A stretch of DNA of 64,000 nucleotides from Boswellia sacra (Eukaryota; Streptophyta; Magnoliopsida; Sapindales; Burseraceae): NCBI GenBank assembly GCA_013180625.2, contig SNVD02008070.1, positions 248,001 to 312,000 on the forward strand. Reading direction: 5' to 3'. Below the pieces are notes generated by a model. It saw only the letters and a program-made list of their open reading frames with translations. It made no database searches and had not been told where the DNA came from. The first letter of the stretch is position 1. Every line of letters begins with the position of its first letter. A program made the position numbers and the translations under genes. Of this stretch, positions 45,348 to 58,049 are shown piece by piece.

Positions 45348-47141
45348 TTAATGATGTCGGGTAGATTTGCGAAAAGGAGGTAAAGAGAAACGCCCATGTC
45401 TTTTCTTAGTGCTGGCAGCCATAGTCTTAAACTTCTTGCTGGTGGTGGATGGAGTAGGTGGCTTAGAAGCTGCGAGAGTATCGTGCTGCTTAGATGTGTC
45501 AGTGGTGGAAGTAGTAACTTCAGCCACAATTCGTCCCATCTCTCTTTCCCATTTTTCAGCACTGGTTTCTGTGTTGTGGGACATCTCTACACGGGATTCA
45601 ACTACAATAGTTGATGGAATCTACTCTGCTGGCTGCTCTGGTTTAAGAGCTGGGTCATGTGAATGCTCTACATCATAGGGTGGTGATTGTTGTGGTGTAG
45701 AGACAGGTGATGTTGGATCTCCTTGCTCAGCTTCTTCATATAATAGAGCATCAGGTTATGAATCATGAGCTGGCTCCTCTGGAAGTGATTCATCAAGAAC
45801 TTCCTCTTCAACAACTTTCATCTTATAGATTTCTTTTTGCCAATTTTCACATTTTTTGCCTTCTCAGCTCAGTGCCCTTAGATTTCTGCTTAGCATCCTT
45901 TTTCTTCTTTTTCTGTTCTACTATCACATCTGTCCTAACAAAAGTCTGTTCATCTTGTTCCTCATTTGGTCTAGTCTCTTTTGGATGCCCCTCCATGATT
46001 TCATAAGTTTCCTTTGGAGGTTGTTCATCTGTAGTATATTTACCTTCAATTCTTCTCTCCAATGCAGATTGCTTAGCCTTGATTTCCCCTGATATCCTAC
46101 ACAATATCCACTAAAGTAGCATTGATCAAAGCTAAATGTTCCTCCACATTACTCATGGGATTATTTTTTTACCCTTTTTGGTCTCGGTTCAAGAGATGCA
46201 AATCACTTTTGTCATGCAATCTGGTCAAAAAACCTTTAGTGATAGGCTTAGAAAAAATTTTAGAGATTTTTTTAGGGCTTGTAGGTACACCATTTTATGC
46301 CAAAATTCCTTGAATCAAACAAGGAAATACAAGCAAATGATAATCTGACTTATATGATGTAATATGAACAATCATTCTATAGATCCACAAGCCTAAATTA
46401 ATTTGTCTATTTGTGCCCAGACAAAACAAGAATTTCATTCTATCTTTCCTGACTTGATTTTGATGAGAAGAGGAAAACCAATTAAATTGAGTTATCTTAT
46501 GCAAAACTCTATATTTCTTAGTAAGGTATTATTGATCTATTCCCTCTTTTGGATCCCAAACAAAATCATCACGACTTGTTATCTCCTTAAGCACAGTTTT
46601 CATATCAAAAATTTTACCAATAGAATGCATGCTTCCAATAGGTATATCAAAGAAAATATTTACCTTGTGAAAACTTCACAAATTTTCCTTTACAATATAC
46701 CTTGTGATAATAAAAGCTCTTCGGATTATCAATTGATTCAGGTATATTTACATAAAATTCTTGTATCAAAGACTTAACAAGAGGTAGAAAGTTGTTTACC
46801 GTTCTGGTCCAGTAAATGGACTCAAGTATTTCACTCAAGCCATACTTGTTAAAGTCTACTACCTTTATTGGCCTTTTAGTCTGCAACTTGCTCTTTGATG
46901 TGTACTTCAAGAAATTTTGCTTGACGTCTAAGGTAAAAAACTTGTTAAACTTGGGCTTGATTCTGTCCTTTATTCGCCCAACAGGGACTGTTTCATCTTC
47001 ACTCGTTGTAGGATCAATCAAGATCTTTGCATGTTGCTATTGTGACTGTGACGACTGCGAGCTGTCAATACTGTTGTGACCAAAGTCGATTGAAGATGAT
47101 GATACACTTATGGTCTTTTCAGATTCAGATGAAGACGCCAT
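45348..47141 (-). pseudogene. Envelope-like third frame of the Sirevirus-like element (broken)
   Basis: A start at 47141 gives a Ser-rich N-terminus (MASSSESEKT). A conserved block follows at about 47021-46647 with KVVDFNKYGLSEILES, then PLVKSLIQEFY and KVYCKGKFVKFS. That last pattern is the typical VRGKFV-like motif of plant retrotransposon envelope-like/plant transposon proteins. The downstream part is rich in Lys/Glu and then Pro/Ser/Thr (about 46100-45348) and ends in KKRHGRFSLPPF. Several frameshifts and stops break it. No convincing signal peptide or membrane anchor is visible, so calling it an envelope rests only on its position and family resemblance. Confidence 0.65.
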
Positions 47142-48064
47142 TGTTAAGGTTTGAGTTCTATAAAAGTTTCTGAAACAGAGAGAGGCAAGACGAGAGAGAG
47201 AATGGGATACAAATATACTGGTTGATTTTGATATGAACAAAATAGTCCTAGCTATGTTTGTAATACACTTCGGAAGAAACTGAGTCTTAATAAAATTCAG
47301 GTTCCTATAAAATTCAAATTTTAATTCCTTTTCCAAAACAAACTCATTAATATCATTAATTAGATAGATTCAAATTTTGATTTCTATTAAAATAAGGAAT
47401 TTTAATAGAGTTAGGATTCCCATCTTTGAAGTCTCTCCCCCTCAATCTAATAAAGCTGACATGGTATTTTGACACATGGACACACAAAAAAGTCAAATTT
47501 TAGTTATGCATAAAAAGCATCGTATGATATAAAAACCATAACAGAAAGCAAATACATTTAATGTAATAACAATATTTGGACATTATATGAATCATTCTAA
47601 AAAAGCATATTTCAAAGCTGTTTATAATCTCCATATGAAAGTTGTTTACCTTTATTTTTCATTCAATTGAGATGTTAAAAATGACATTTTGACATATTAA
47701 AAAAATTAATTGCATTGAATTATAAACACAACAGCTTTCACACAATATAGAGGTAGCCCTTTTCATTTGGGTGGATGACCTTAACATATTTTTTAGATAC
47801 CCTGAGGTTACTCTCAATGATGACTTTCACACATCATATATTGATAGCCCTTTATGTATTTTTCATTTTTAATCAATATCGTAATATTCACATAGCTTTA
47901 CATTACAGCTCATTCATGTTTAATTAAAAGAAAACTTATGATATTGTAGATATAATTAATATAAAAGAAAGCAATACTTCTTCAGAAAACTGACAGATTC
48001 CTAAGGTCTTTCTTAGATTCTCAAATCTTGTTGTATCCAATGCCTTAGTGAATAAGTCAGCTAA

Positions 48065-49600
48065 TTATTTATCAGTGAAGATGTGTTCAATGTGTATCAC
48101 CTTAAACTCTACAAGCTCGCCTATAAAATGGTATCTTTTGTCGACGTGTTTTGTTCTAGAGTGCTGAACTAGATTTTTGAAAATGTTTATAGCACTAGTA
48201 TTATCACAAAACACAGTTATAGGTTTTTGTTCAATACCATAATCGCTTAGCATTTGCTTCATTCAAAATAATTGTGTGCAACAAATCCATACTGCTATGT
48301 ATTCAGCTTCTACAGTAGACAAAGAGATGAAATTCTGCTTTTTACTGTGCCAAGAAACTAAGTTAGTACCAAGATAAAAACATCCACCGGATGTGCTCTT
48401 CCTGTCATCCGCATTTCCTGTCTAATCAGTATCACTAAACCTTGCAAGACAATCATTTGCATCTTTAGAAAACCATATCTCATAATCATAGGTTCCATGG
48501 ATATACCTAATGATTCTTTTAGCTGCTTCCAGGTGTGATTCTTTGGGTTTTGCTTGAAATCTTGCACAAAATCCTACACTAAAACACAAGTTTAGTCTGC
48601 TTGCTATGAGGTATAACAAACTGCTAGTGATGCTTCTATACAAGCTTGCATCTACCTCTTTTCCTGTATTGTCATTCAAAAGTTTTAGGTTAGTGCAAAT
48701 AAGAGTTTTCATTGGTTTTGCATTCCTAAGTCCAAATTTCTTTACAAGATTTCTAGCATATTTTGATTGAGATATGACTATCTCATAATTCAACTGTTAA
48801 ACCTGAAATCCAAGAAAGAAATTTAATTCTCCTACCATGCTGATCTCAAACTCTTCCTGTGTCAACTTAACAAACTCATTAGTTTTGCTTTTGTTAGTTG
48901 ATCCAAACATAATGTCATCCACATATACTTGAGCAGCAATAAAATAGTTAGATGCATGTTTGATAAGTAAAGTCTTATCATTGCAGCTCTTATTATAATC
49001 TTTCTTGATCAAAAAGTTTGTCAGCCTTTCATACCAAGCTCTATGAGTTTGTTTCAAGCCATACAAAGCTTTATACAATTTGTACACAAAATCAAGATGA
49101 TAGGATCTTCAAATCTTTTAGGCTATTCAACAAAAGCCTCTTTATTGAGATACCTATTTAAAAAGGTTGTTTTGACATCCATTTGATACAATTTAAAATC
49201 AAGCAAGCAAGCAATTACAAGTAGTAATCTAATTGACTCAAGTCTAGCTACTGATGCAAAAGTTTCATCAAAGTTTATGCTTTCTACTTGTGTGTAATCT
49301 TATGCTACTAGCATAGCTTTATTTCTTACAACTTGACCACTTTCGTCAATTTTATTTTGGAATATCCATTTAGTTCCAATGACATTTGCATTTTGTGGCC
49401 TAGGAACTAATTCACATACTTCATTCCTTGTAAACTGATTAAATTCATCTTGTATAGCTTGAATCCAAACATCTTCTTTTAAAGTTTCTTTTACATTTTT
49501 TGGTTCAAATAATGAAACATAGCATGCAAATCTTACCTAATTTCTTACATTGCCCCTAGTCTTCATCATTCCATCTGGGCTTCTAATGTTGAGTTATTTG
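48065..49600 (-). pseudogene. Copia reverse transcriptase and RNase H (degenerate)
   Basis: Fragments in three frames cover RT and RNase H. Motifs include KLYKALYGLKQTHRAWYERL, the catalytic YVDDIMFGST at about 48925-48896, GELNFFLGFQV, then the connection region (ISQSKYARNLVKKFGL, LLYLIASRLNLCFSVGFCAR) and RNase H with VFCDNTSAINIFKN and RTKHVDKRYHFI. Stops near 48795 and 48420 and between 49600 and 49090 prevent expression. The active-site residues survive in the decayed copy. Confidence 0.87.
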
Positions 49601-49984
49601 GATGTGTCTTTTATATCCAAGAAGGTGGATCTTTTCTTTAATCTTCATTTTTGATTGAGTTTCTGTTCAAAACTGTGCTATTAGATGTAGTTGTTGCATA
49701 ACTGAATCTTTTTCGCTGCTATTGCGATCTGGTACTGTACTATTTGCATCTTCTAGAAGCTGGTTATACTTTGCTCATGATAGTACTTTGCATAGTCATC
49801 CAAATCATCAAAAACTACTTAGCAAATTCTATTATTAACTCTGTTAAAATATTATAGACTCGAAAAGCCTTGCTATTCTGTGCATATCTCACAAAAACTC
49901 CTTCATCACTTTTTGAATCCAATTTTTCTAACTACTCTCTGTCATTTAAGATGTAACACCTGCATCCAAAAACATGAAAATATT

Positions 49985-51164
49985 TCAAATTAGGTTTCTA
50001 TCTTTTAGAATTTCATAAGGTGTCTGTTTAGTTTCAGGTCTTAGAAAAACTCTATTTGAAATATAACAAGCAGTGCTTATTGGTTTAGCCCATAGCCTTT
50101 TGGTCAATTTCTTCCTATTGAGCATCACTCTAGCCATCTCTTGAAGTCCTATTCTTCTCTTCCACAATGTCATTCTGTTCAGGTGTTTTAGGGGCTGAAA
50201 ATTCATGTTCAATTCCATGATATTTGTAAAAGTCAGCATAGCTAACATTTTCAAACTCCTTACCATGATCACCCCTTATCCTCACTATCCTGCCAATGTT
50301 CCTATTTTGCTCATTTTCAAGCTTAATACAAAGATTCTTGAAAGCTTCAAAAGTATCAGATTTTTCTGTAATAAAATCAAACCAAGTATATCTAGAGAAG
50401 TCATCCAGACAAACAAATATGTATCTCTTACCAAAGATGCTTTCAATTTGCATAGAACTCATAAGATCCATGTGAAGCAAATCAAGTATTTTAGATGTTC
50501 TCAGATGTGAGACTGATTTATGTGCACTTCTAATTTCTTTTCCCAATTGACATGGTCCACAAATTCTATTGATTTTGTTATTGAGTTTAGGAACACCTTT
50601 AACATCACCTAACTTAGTTAATTTAACCAAATCTTTGTAATTTAAGTATCCTAATTTTTTATGCCACAATTCTAAGTCTGAAATCCTAGCATGAAATGCA
50701 TTTCTTACCAAATAACAATTATCTGAAGATCTATTTCCTTCTAAAATGCATTTACCAAGATTGTCTAAAATCATGCACTTGTCTTGTGTGAAATTATCAA
50801 TGCACTTGTCATCACATATCTGACTAACACTAATTAGTTGAGTTTTCAAACCTTTAACCAACAAGACATTTTGAAATTTCGGTGGGCCTTTGACATTCAA
50901 AGTGCCTTTACCAATGATCTTACTCTTTACTCTATCACCATAAGTAATATTTCCTTCCCTGCATGATTCAAAATCTTTTAAAAACTGTTTATTTTCAGTC
51001 ATGTGTCTAGAACAACCACTGTCAAAATACCATAAATTGTTAGAAGAATGTTTAAGTTCAGTAAAAGCAATATTGCAAACTATACTCTCTTTCTTAACCC
51101 ACTGCAGTTGTGTCTTTGGGGATAGCTTGAACTGTTTTGACCTTTTATGCAAAAGACTCAACAA
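49985..51164 (-). pseudogene. Copia protease and integrase (degenerate)
   Basis: 51164-50130 encodes the protease signature LWYFDSGCSRHMTEN (catalytic DSG) and GAG-pre-integrase (LELWHKKLGYLNYKDLVKL). The CGPCQLGKE zinc motif follows, then the integrase core with Asp in LHMDLMSSMQ, Asp in IRGDHGKEFEN and Glu in PEQNDIVEEKNRT (NGVVE in active relatives). Upstream homologues have Asn-Gly where Asn-Asp stands here. A frameshift moves the integrase C-terminal region (ACYISNRVFLRPETKQTPYE) to a second frame, 50272-49985. Confidence 0.88.
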
Positions 51165-51894
51165 TTTAAAACATCTAGGTCTAATATGCCCTTTGACACC
51201 ACAAAAATAGCATATTAGAATGAATTTTCTTACCTTTTTAGGACTGGATTTGAAAGAGCCTAAAGGGGGAAAAACACTTCATTGCTTTTTGAAATAGGAC
51301 TTGACCTTTTTGAGCTAGGTTCAAAATTTTTACCCGATGTTAAAGCTTTAACAAATACTATTGTTAATGAGGATGCAACATTACCTTCTATATACCCCAG
51401 ACTATGTTTATCGAAATTGTCTCTTCCAAGACTTAAGACCTGATCAAGTTTTGCTGACCTAATTATGAGTTGATCAAGACATCTCTTAATCTCAAGCAGT
51501 TCTACTGTAATTTTCTCAATATATCCTGTTTTGCCTATCAAAGCAAACTACAGTTCTATGATATAGTTTTCACCATAAGATTTTTCACATTTCAGCAATT
51601 CAATCTCCATTTTCAAAGTTTTGATTTCTTCTTTCTAACTCAACCATTAACTATAAAGTGCATTGTAAGTTTCTTGTAACTCTTCATAGTATTTTGGATC
51701 ATTTTTTGTATCTAAATTTTCATCATCAGTTCTACACTATTATGTTATGTTGGACATAATAGCTTTTCCTTTATCAGCTGTAGATGCTGTAAAAGCTACA
51801 AAGTTATTCATGAATTCTTGATCTTCTGAATCAGTTTCTAAATCATCACTCCAAGTAGCTATCAAGCCTTTGTTCTTCTTTTTGAGGTTAGCAC

Positions 51895-52759
51895 ATTTAG
51901 ATTGAATATGCCTATAACCAGAACATTCATAGCATTGAATCTGTCATTTCTTATCAGTTTGTTTTGATTTCTTCTTGTCATTCTCCTTGCTGAATTTTTT
52001 GAACTTGTCTTTATTTGAATTTGATGACTTTCCTTGATTCTTTTTTCTGATCTTTTTCATAAACTTGACATAATTTTTTGTTAGAAAAGTAATCTGTCTA
52101 GAATCAGTTTCATCAAGCTCATCATTACTTTCATCATCAGATTTTTCACTTTTAACACTGAATGAAATGCTCTTTCCTTTTTGCTTCCTAGCACTATGAT
52201 TAATCTCAAAGTTTTGAAGAATGTCAATCAGTTTATCGACCCTCATCTCATTAGTGTTTTTAACATCCTCAATAGCTAAAATTTTAGGCTGAAATTTATG
52301 GGGGACAGATCTAATTATTTTGCTAATAACTTCTGCGTCAGTAAAAGTCTTGCCAAGCATTTATGCAGAATTGATGATATGACAAAAATTAGAATAAAAA
52401 TAAGAAATTGACTCATCTTCATGCATCATCAAATTTTAAAATTGTTAATTTAATCTCATCAATTTAGATCTTTTAACAAAAGTAGTACCTTCATGCTTTA
52501 CCTCAAGAATATCCCAAGCTTTTTTGACCACTTTGCACCTTGAAATCTGTCTCAAGTTATTTAAATCCACAACAGCAAAAATCGCATTAAATGCCTTTGG
52601 GTTCCAGCTTGAGCGCTGATATTCTTCATCAGTCCATTCCTCTTCAGGTTTAGGTTCTGAATCTCCAAAGGCATTCAATCTTGTCAATGATGTCCATGCT
52701 TTAAGCACACTAGTCCATGCCCTGTCATCAAGAAATTTGATATAAATCATCATTCCCAC
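51895..52759 (-). pseudogene. Copia gag with CCHC zinc knuckle (degenerate)
   Basis: 52759-52445 encodes the Gag N-terminal part (TDEEYQRSSWNPKAFNAIFA, then ISRCKVVKKAWDILEVKHEG), and 52360-51944 the middle (LGKTFTDAEVISKIIRSVPH, then a Lys/Asp-rich linker). A zinc knuckle CYECSGYRHIQSKC follows at about 51940-51899. Stops at about 52443 and 51943 separate the pieces. KAWDILEVKHEGT is characteristic of copia Gag. Confidence 0.85.
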
Positions 52760-52881
52760 TTTCCAATATGAATAATTGCTATCATCAAGAATCGGTGGTT
52801 GTGTTTCAGATCCTCCATTTCATACAAACCCCATGCCTCCAAATCAATGTGATTTTTCTTCACTTGTATGTCAGTGAACCT

Positions 52882-52895
52882 ACTTTGATACTAAT
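52882..52895 (-). promoter_or_regulatory. Primer-binding site of the Sirevirus-like element
   Basis: Directly inside the 5' LTR the minus strand reads ATTAGTATCAAAG, a diverged match to the initiator-Met tRNA end (TGGTATCAGAGC). Confidence 0.6.
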
Positions 52896-53741
52896 TATAA
52901 AATCTGGAAGCATGATGTTATGTGCAATATAACAATAAACTATAATATAAAATAGCACAGGAGGATTTTATGTGATGCGGTTATAAAAACTACATCCAGA
53001 ACAGCTTAGAGCTACAATTCACTAAGTTCTTGTTTGTACAATCTTTAAGATCGTTTATAGTGCTAACTCATTCTCACACACCAATCTAATCTTTGTAAAA
53101 TAAAATCCCTTCAAGATCTTAAACTGCAGTGACATTGATCACTCTCTGTCGCTAACAACTTAACAACACATTGTTAAGTAAAATATAACCACGATGTCTG
53201 ATACTGAATTATATAAATACTCAACTCACAAGTTCTTTTGAGTGTATACTAACTCAATCAGACCTAATCATTATTCATGCATGAACACAACCTCTCATAC
53301 GTGAATAAAACAACATGAAAGAAGCATTACAATTTTGCATTGAAGCTCTCCTTATATAAATCTTGAAATCCGTGACATACACTCATATATAAGTTATGTA
53401 ATATAACATTATATATCGTGTGATACCTGATTGTGCTATCTCTCCAAAATCCTGTAGAATCTTAATCAAACTTAATTATGATAAAAGACCATAATTTAGG
53501 AAGTGATATAAGAAATCTCCTAAATGGAAAAGGATACAAATAAATATACTCCTCTTTCAACTAGGATACATTAATAATGTCATAATTAAAAGAGATTTTC
53601 AATATGAATCAGATTCTTCCTAAAATAAACTTTTAGAAACAATAAAATAAGAAATAATATAACAATTTTTTTTAATTACAAGTTAACCAAAATAATCATG
53701 TGCATAACACATGCTTAAGTGTCACGATTTTGACACCAACA
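52896..53741 (-). repeat. 5' LTR of the Sirevirus-like element
   Basis: The inner end is TATAAAATC, where the 3' LTR has TGTAAAATC; the outer end is ACCAACA. Visible base differences from 43989-44836 throughout indicate an old insertion. Confidence 0.88.
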
Positions 53742-55774
53742 GTAAATTAAATTGTCATATTCAATATCTATCATAATATATACAATTCTAAATAATGTTT
53801 CTTTAGTTTTTATATTGTGATTTGTTTAGTGATGAAGGTGTTCCAACAATTAGTAGTTAAACGAAAACATTGTTCTTGTATTATTACAACTTTTCACATA
53901 ATTAGTAGTTTTATCATATATAAATGTAATCACAATAACTATATATGAAAAAAATTTTAATATTTATTGCAAAATCAAACACAAGACTTATAGTTTTTAT
54001 ATCTATACATGGCTATTTATAATATTATTAAAATTTATAAGATATGATTATTTACATTCAAGAAGATATGATTAATCTTATTGAATGCCTGTATCTTACA
54101 AACTAATTTTATTGGTAAGACATCTTTTTCATAATTATTTATTATTAAGGATAAATTTAACAAAAACCTTAAACTATTGAATTAAATGACTTATAATTAG
54201 TAAGATATGATTGCCTAATGATTTAATATAAATTATTGTTTTAATTATTTAGAAAAAATAATAAAATAATAAAATACTTCAATATTAATTTTTTTGAAAT
54301 AATAATTTACAAATATTTTTACATGTCAAAGAAATGCAAGTGAAACCACTATCAAACAATAGGATTATATGTGTAAAAATACTAATTCAGATATTTTAAT
54401 TCAAATGTTGGAGTAAAAAAAATAATATATCATTCATATTTATATATTCAGACCTATTTATGTTTTAGTTTAGTTTAGATTTCGTAACAAAAAAAAAAAA
54501 GCAAACCCCCTCTCAGTAAACTACTTGATCTGGTCTAAAAAAAAATAATTAGAAACATGCTATATTGTATATAATTAACTTAAAAAAATTAGTTTATAAA
54601 TAATATTTTACAACTCAATCATTTATTTCAAATTTTATTATTAATTGAAATAGAAGTTCAATTATTGTCATGGCAAATGTAAATTTATTAGCTTTTCTAG
54701 GTTTCATCCATTATATAGTAAAAGCAACTTAGTACCATCACAAAAGTTAAAATATGAAAATTGAACAAAAAGTTAGAAAAGTAATGATACTCATTCCATA
54801 TTCAAATTTAAATTTATTTTTTTATCTCAAATAATGTGTATTTAATTAACTTTTGTCAAATATTGGATGATGTGAGGATATAATATTAGAACATATCCCA
54901 TTTATTACTCATACTAATATTCTTAATTATTTATTCTATCTATAGTAGTAACCAATTTAATTTCCTTTCTTGAATAGCTTGTTGATGCTTAATTTTATTT
55001 GTAGAGGCAACTGTCATCGCTATAAAATTAGTTAAGAGATGGGCCTGGGTAATAAATTTCCACTTATGAAAAGACTTGAAAGATTAAATTATTATTGAAA
55101 AAAAAGAATATATAAGCTAATTTTAATTTCTGACTCATAGCAGGCACTTAAAATCAAGTTTTAATATTATTGGAATTAAAAAACTTAAAACCATAATTAA
55201 GAGAGAAAAAATTAATAAAGATTTAAGCAATTAAAATTCAACATAGATTTTGTTATATATTCGTATGTACTAATAATGTAGAGTATAAAATTTTGGTCTG
55301 AACTTTGGAGTACCATGAAGCTATCGAGCAGCATTTTTATAAAGCTGTTAAGTATAATTTTTCATAAGTTTAGAGTAATTGAGGTCAGATCAATTCATTC
55401 TAAGGTGTCATGCAACCTAGCTACTTCTGAATACTCAAGATCTAAACAGATTAATGAAAGTTCACTTAGGATGGATGAGAGCACAATCAAATAAATCTCT
55501 AATTAGATGAAAATGAGAATTAAAAATCTCTAGATCAACAACATATTTGAGTTTTAAATACAAAATCAAAGTCTATCTAATGTTTGAATCCTTGTGCAAC
55601 AAGGATTAAAAATAGCTAAGACTCCAGTACGCTAGAACCCAATTTAAATTCATTTACAATACACTCAATTGAATACATTTCTTTTAGACCATTCTACTAT
55701 GTTCTATAGATATTTGACTGTCACACGAGTTTGCCCTATGTATTAAAAAAGGAGCCAAATTTTTTACTTTTACA
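53742..55774. other. AT-rich stretch; part may be a gypsy LTR
   Basis: No gene recognised. 54400-54510 resembles the right end of the PIF-type MITE at 42519-43141. The part adjacent to 55774 ends TTTACA directly before a gypsy-type primer-binding site, so an unknown length of it should be the 5' LTR of that element. I could not locate the other LTR border. Confidence 0.45.
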
Positions 55775-55775
55775 G

Positions 55776-55787
55776 TTGGCGCCGTCT
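55776..55787 (+). promoter_or_regulatory. Gypsy-type primer-binding site
   Basis: TTGGCGCCGTCT matches the start of the plant gypsy primer site (TGGCGCCGTT type) and lies two bases after a TTTACA LTR-like end. Confidence 0.7.
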
Positions 55788-57001
55788 ATGGAAACCAAAC
55801 AAAGAGTCATGGCTTCAAATCTTGTTGAGGGCCATACCGTGAAACTTTCAAAAACACAGGACTTTAGTTTATGGGTAATGGATCTAATTGATAGAGGACG
55901 CACTGTAAAGAAAAACTCGCCCATTAGAAACACTAATGAGACTTTGTAAGAAATTGCAAAAGGAAAGAAAACACAAGGAAAACTTATGAAAGCAAATGTG
56001 GGGGCCAGAAATTTAAAAGCTTCTAATGCTGATATAGAACTCAAAGACCTAACCTAATAGAAACATGAAATAAATGCTAAGATAAAGGAAATTATGGATA
56101 ACCAAGGACATAAAGCATGTTCATGAGACTATTGAAGCTATCATGGTCGATCCAATCATGAGAAGGAAAAGGAACTAGAAAATAACAACATAGTTGATTC
56201 CTATAGTAGTTGTTCAGATAAGTCCATAGAAGACTCATTAACCAACAAAAATGTGAGATCAATCATTGAGAGCGGGTCACGGAGTACCTATTCTTGAATA
56301 GAAACTCTTGATAGAAGTGATCTAAGGCATTCATTTTATGTACGAAGGCTATCTAACTAAAAAGGTGATAAGAAAGGTAAATACTAAATAAAGCAATTAC
56401 AAGATAAAATTTGATATTTGGAAGAATGAGTAGAGAGCATTAGAGACTCGAAGACAACTCAATCTGGAGATCAGAGTCCTTTGAGGGAATTGGAATCAAC
56501 ATTTGTCAGATAAATAGAAAATGCTATGCTTCCTAGAAGATTTGTTATGCCACAAATAGCCCTATATGGGCAAACAAATCCATAAACTAGTATTTAGATG
56601 TATAAAGAGTTAATCGATGTACAGGGAGCGACTGACGATGGCAAGTGTAGAACTTTTCCCCTGACATTCTAGGGACCAACTCATACAGGGTACATGACAT
56701 TACGATGGAGAAGCATTCATTCTTTCTCACATTGTGTCGTGAGTTAACCAACCAATTTTAAGGATCAAGGAGCCCTGAAAGGGAAGTTTTTTCATTTCCG
56801 AAAAATTCATTACAAGGAAGAGGAATCACTTTAGAACTTTGTTAAAAGGTTCCATAGTTGTATAATACATCTCAAAGCTTTTGAGGACTGATATGCTTTA
56901 GATGGTATTACTGTAACATACAATCGAGTAGATTGTGGTTCTCTTTTCAAGAGAATAAACTAAAGTCATACTTTGAGGATGACAAACATGCTTTGAAGAA
57001 A
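55788..57001 (+). pseudogene. Ty3/gypsy gag remnant
   Basis: Plus-strand fragments in shifting frames show the plant gypsy Gag pattern: GATDDGKCRTFPLTF, then RSIHSFSH near 56720-56735, then KRFHSCIIHLKAFED and GITVTYNRVD. The frame has many stops. The first open stretch (55731-55949) has no clear family but lies where the Gag N-terminus should be. No pol is present; a CACTA terminus begins at 57002. Confidence 0.65.
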
Positions 57002-58049
57002 CACTACAAGAATTTTAAAATATTTGGCAGTTTTGTATTTATTTATTTGGCGGTTTTATAAAAAATGCCATTTGTAACACTTAATTGAAAGTCAAACCCA
57101 TTTTCTCTTTATATTTGACACCTTTTGTCTTTTTTTTAGTTACATAATTATCATATTTTAAAAGAGTGAGACATATACACTAATTATAATATACCCTACC
57201 CTATCCTACCCTATCAGTCTCTCTCTCAGTTTTCCTTTTCCCCCTTGTCCTAGTCACGCCTCACTTTTGCTTTTACTCCCTTTCTCATCCATGCTATCTC
57301 TTTGCAAGTTCTTCACTCCTCTGCAACAGTGGCTCGCCAATCGAACCAAGGTCTCTCATCCTCCTTCTCTTTTCCAATGTCTCTCCTTCTCTTTTCTCAC
57401 TTTTGATTCCAGGTGAATGTGAAATCTGTCTTTCATTTGTTTCTAAACGCTGTGTTTTGGTGCTTCTCAGTTTTCATATCTATTCGTTTTAGAAAATTTT
57501 GATTGTTTTAAACTTTCATAATATTTTGTATGACTGATTGAATTTGAAATCCTTTCATTTGCTTTAGATAAACAATACGCTTTAATTCGCTTTTTGTCAT
57601 CCGTTCTTTTAATATTTTTTTTTAATTAATTAGCTTACTTGCTTTCAAAGTGCTTCATCTCTCTTCTTGCTTATGTTTATATGTAAATCTCTTCATTTGC
57701 TTGTAAAAGGTGTATTTTAATGCTTCTAAGTTTGAAGTCCGCATGTTTGATTTAGTGATATTTGAATAAATTGGAAGACTCCAAGTGTAGGTAAAGCCTC
57801 TTATATGCTTCTGACTTTAATTTCTACGTGTTTTGATACTTGAATTAATTCATAGAATTTCTTTAGAAAAGAATCAAAGGTTTTCCTAAAAACAATTTCT
57901 GTTTGGTTTAGAAAGACTTCTAAATGATGCATTTTGTTGTTCTTTTTTACAGTCCAGGTCATGGATAGTTTTTGAATTAATTACAGTACTTGCTTCCTAG
58001 AAGCTTTTTCTCTCTTCTTCCTTATATTTCCATGTAAATCTCTTCATTT
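57002..58049 (+). mobile_element. CACTA left terminus and adjacent interior
   Basis: The terminus CACTACAAGAATTTTAAAAT is followed by subterminal motifs TTTGGCAGTTTTGTA and TTTGGCGGTTTTATAAA with inverted GCCATTTG. This is a different subfamily from the ACCGCGG type. The following 57140-58049 is CT-rich, then ordinary AT-rich sequence with possible intron/exon character but no frame I can assign. The right end is not in the window or has been displaced by the next CACTA start. Confidence 0.6.

Larger units (their letters stand above)
43989..53741 (-). mobile_element. Sirevirus-like Ty1/copia retrotransposon with extra envelope-like frame
   Basis: LTRs of about 848 bp (43989-44836, 3') and 846 bp (52896-53741, 5') enclose, on the minus strand, a primer-binding site, gag with CCHC knuckle, protease, integrase, RT, RNase H, and then about 2.3 kb with an additional frame before the 3' LTR. 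A polypurine tract (AAAAAGAGGGAGAT) abuts the 3' LTR. Long LTRs and a frame between pol and the 3' LTR are the pattern of Sireviruses. Every gene is interrupted by stops or frameshifts. Flanking pentamers ATAAT and GTAAA do not match. Confidence 0.85.

Noticed and set aside
45367..46348. Plus-strand frames opposite the envelope-like frame
   Set aside because: Antisense shadows of the minus-strand Sirevirus frame.
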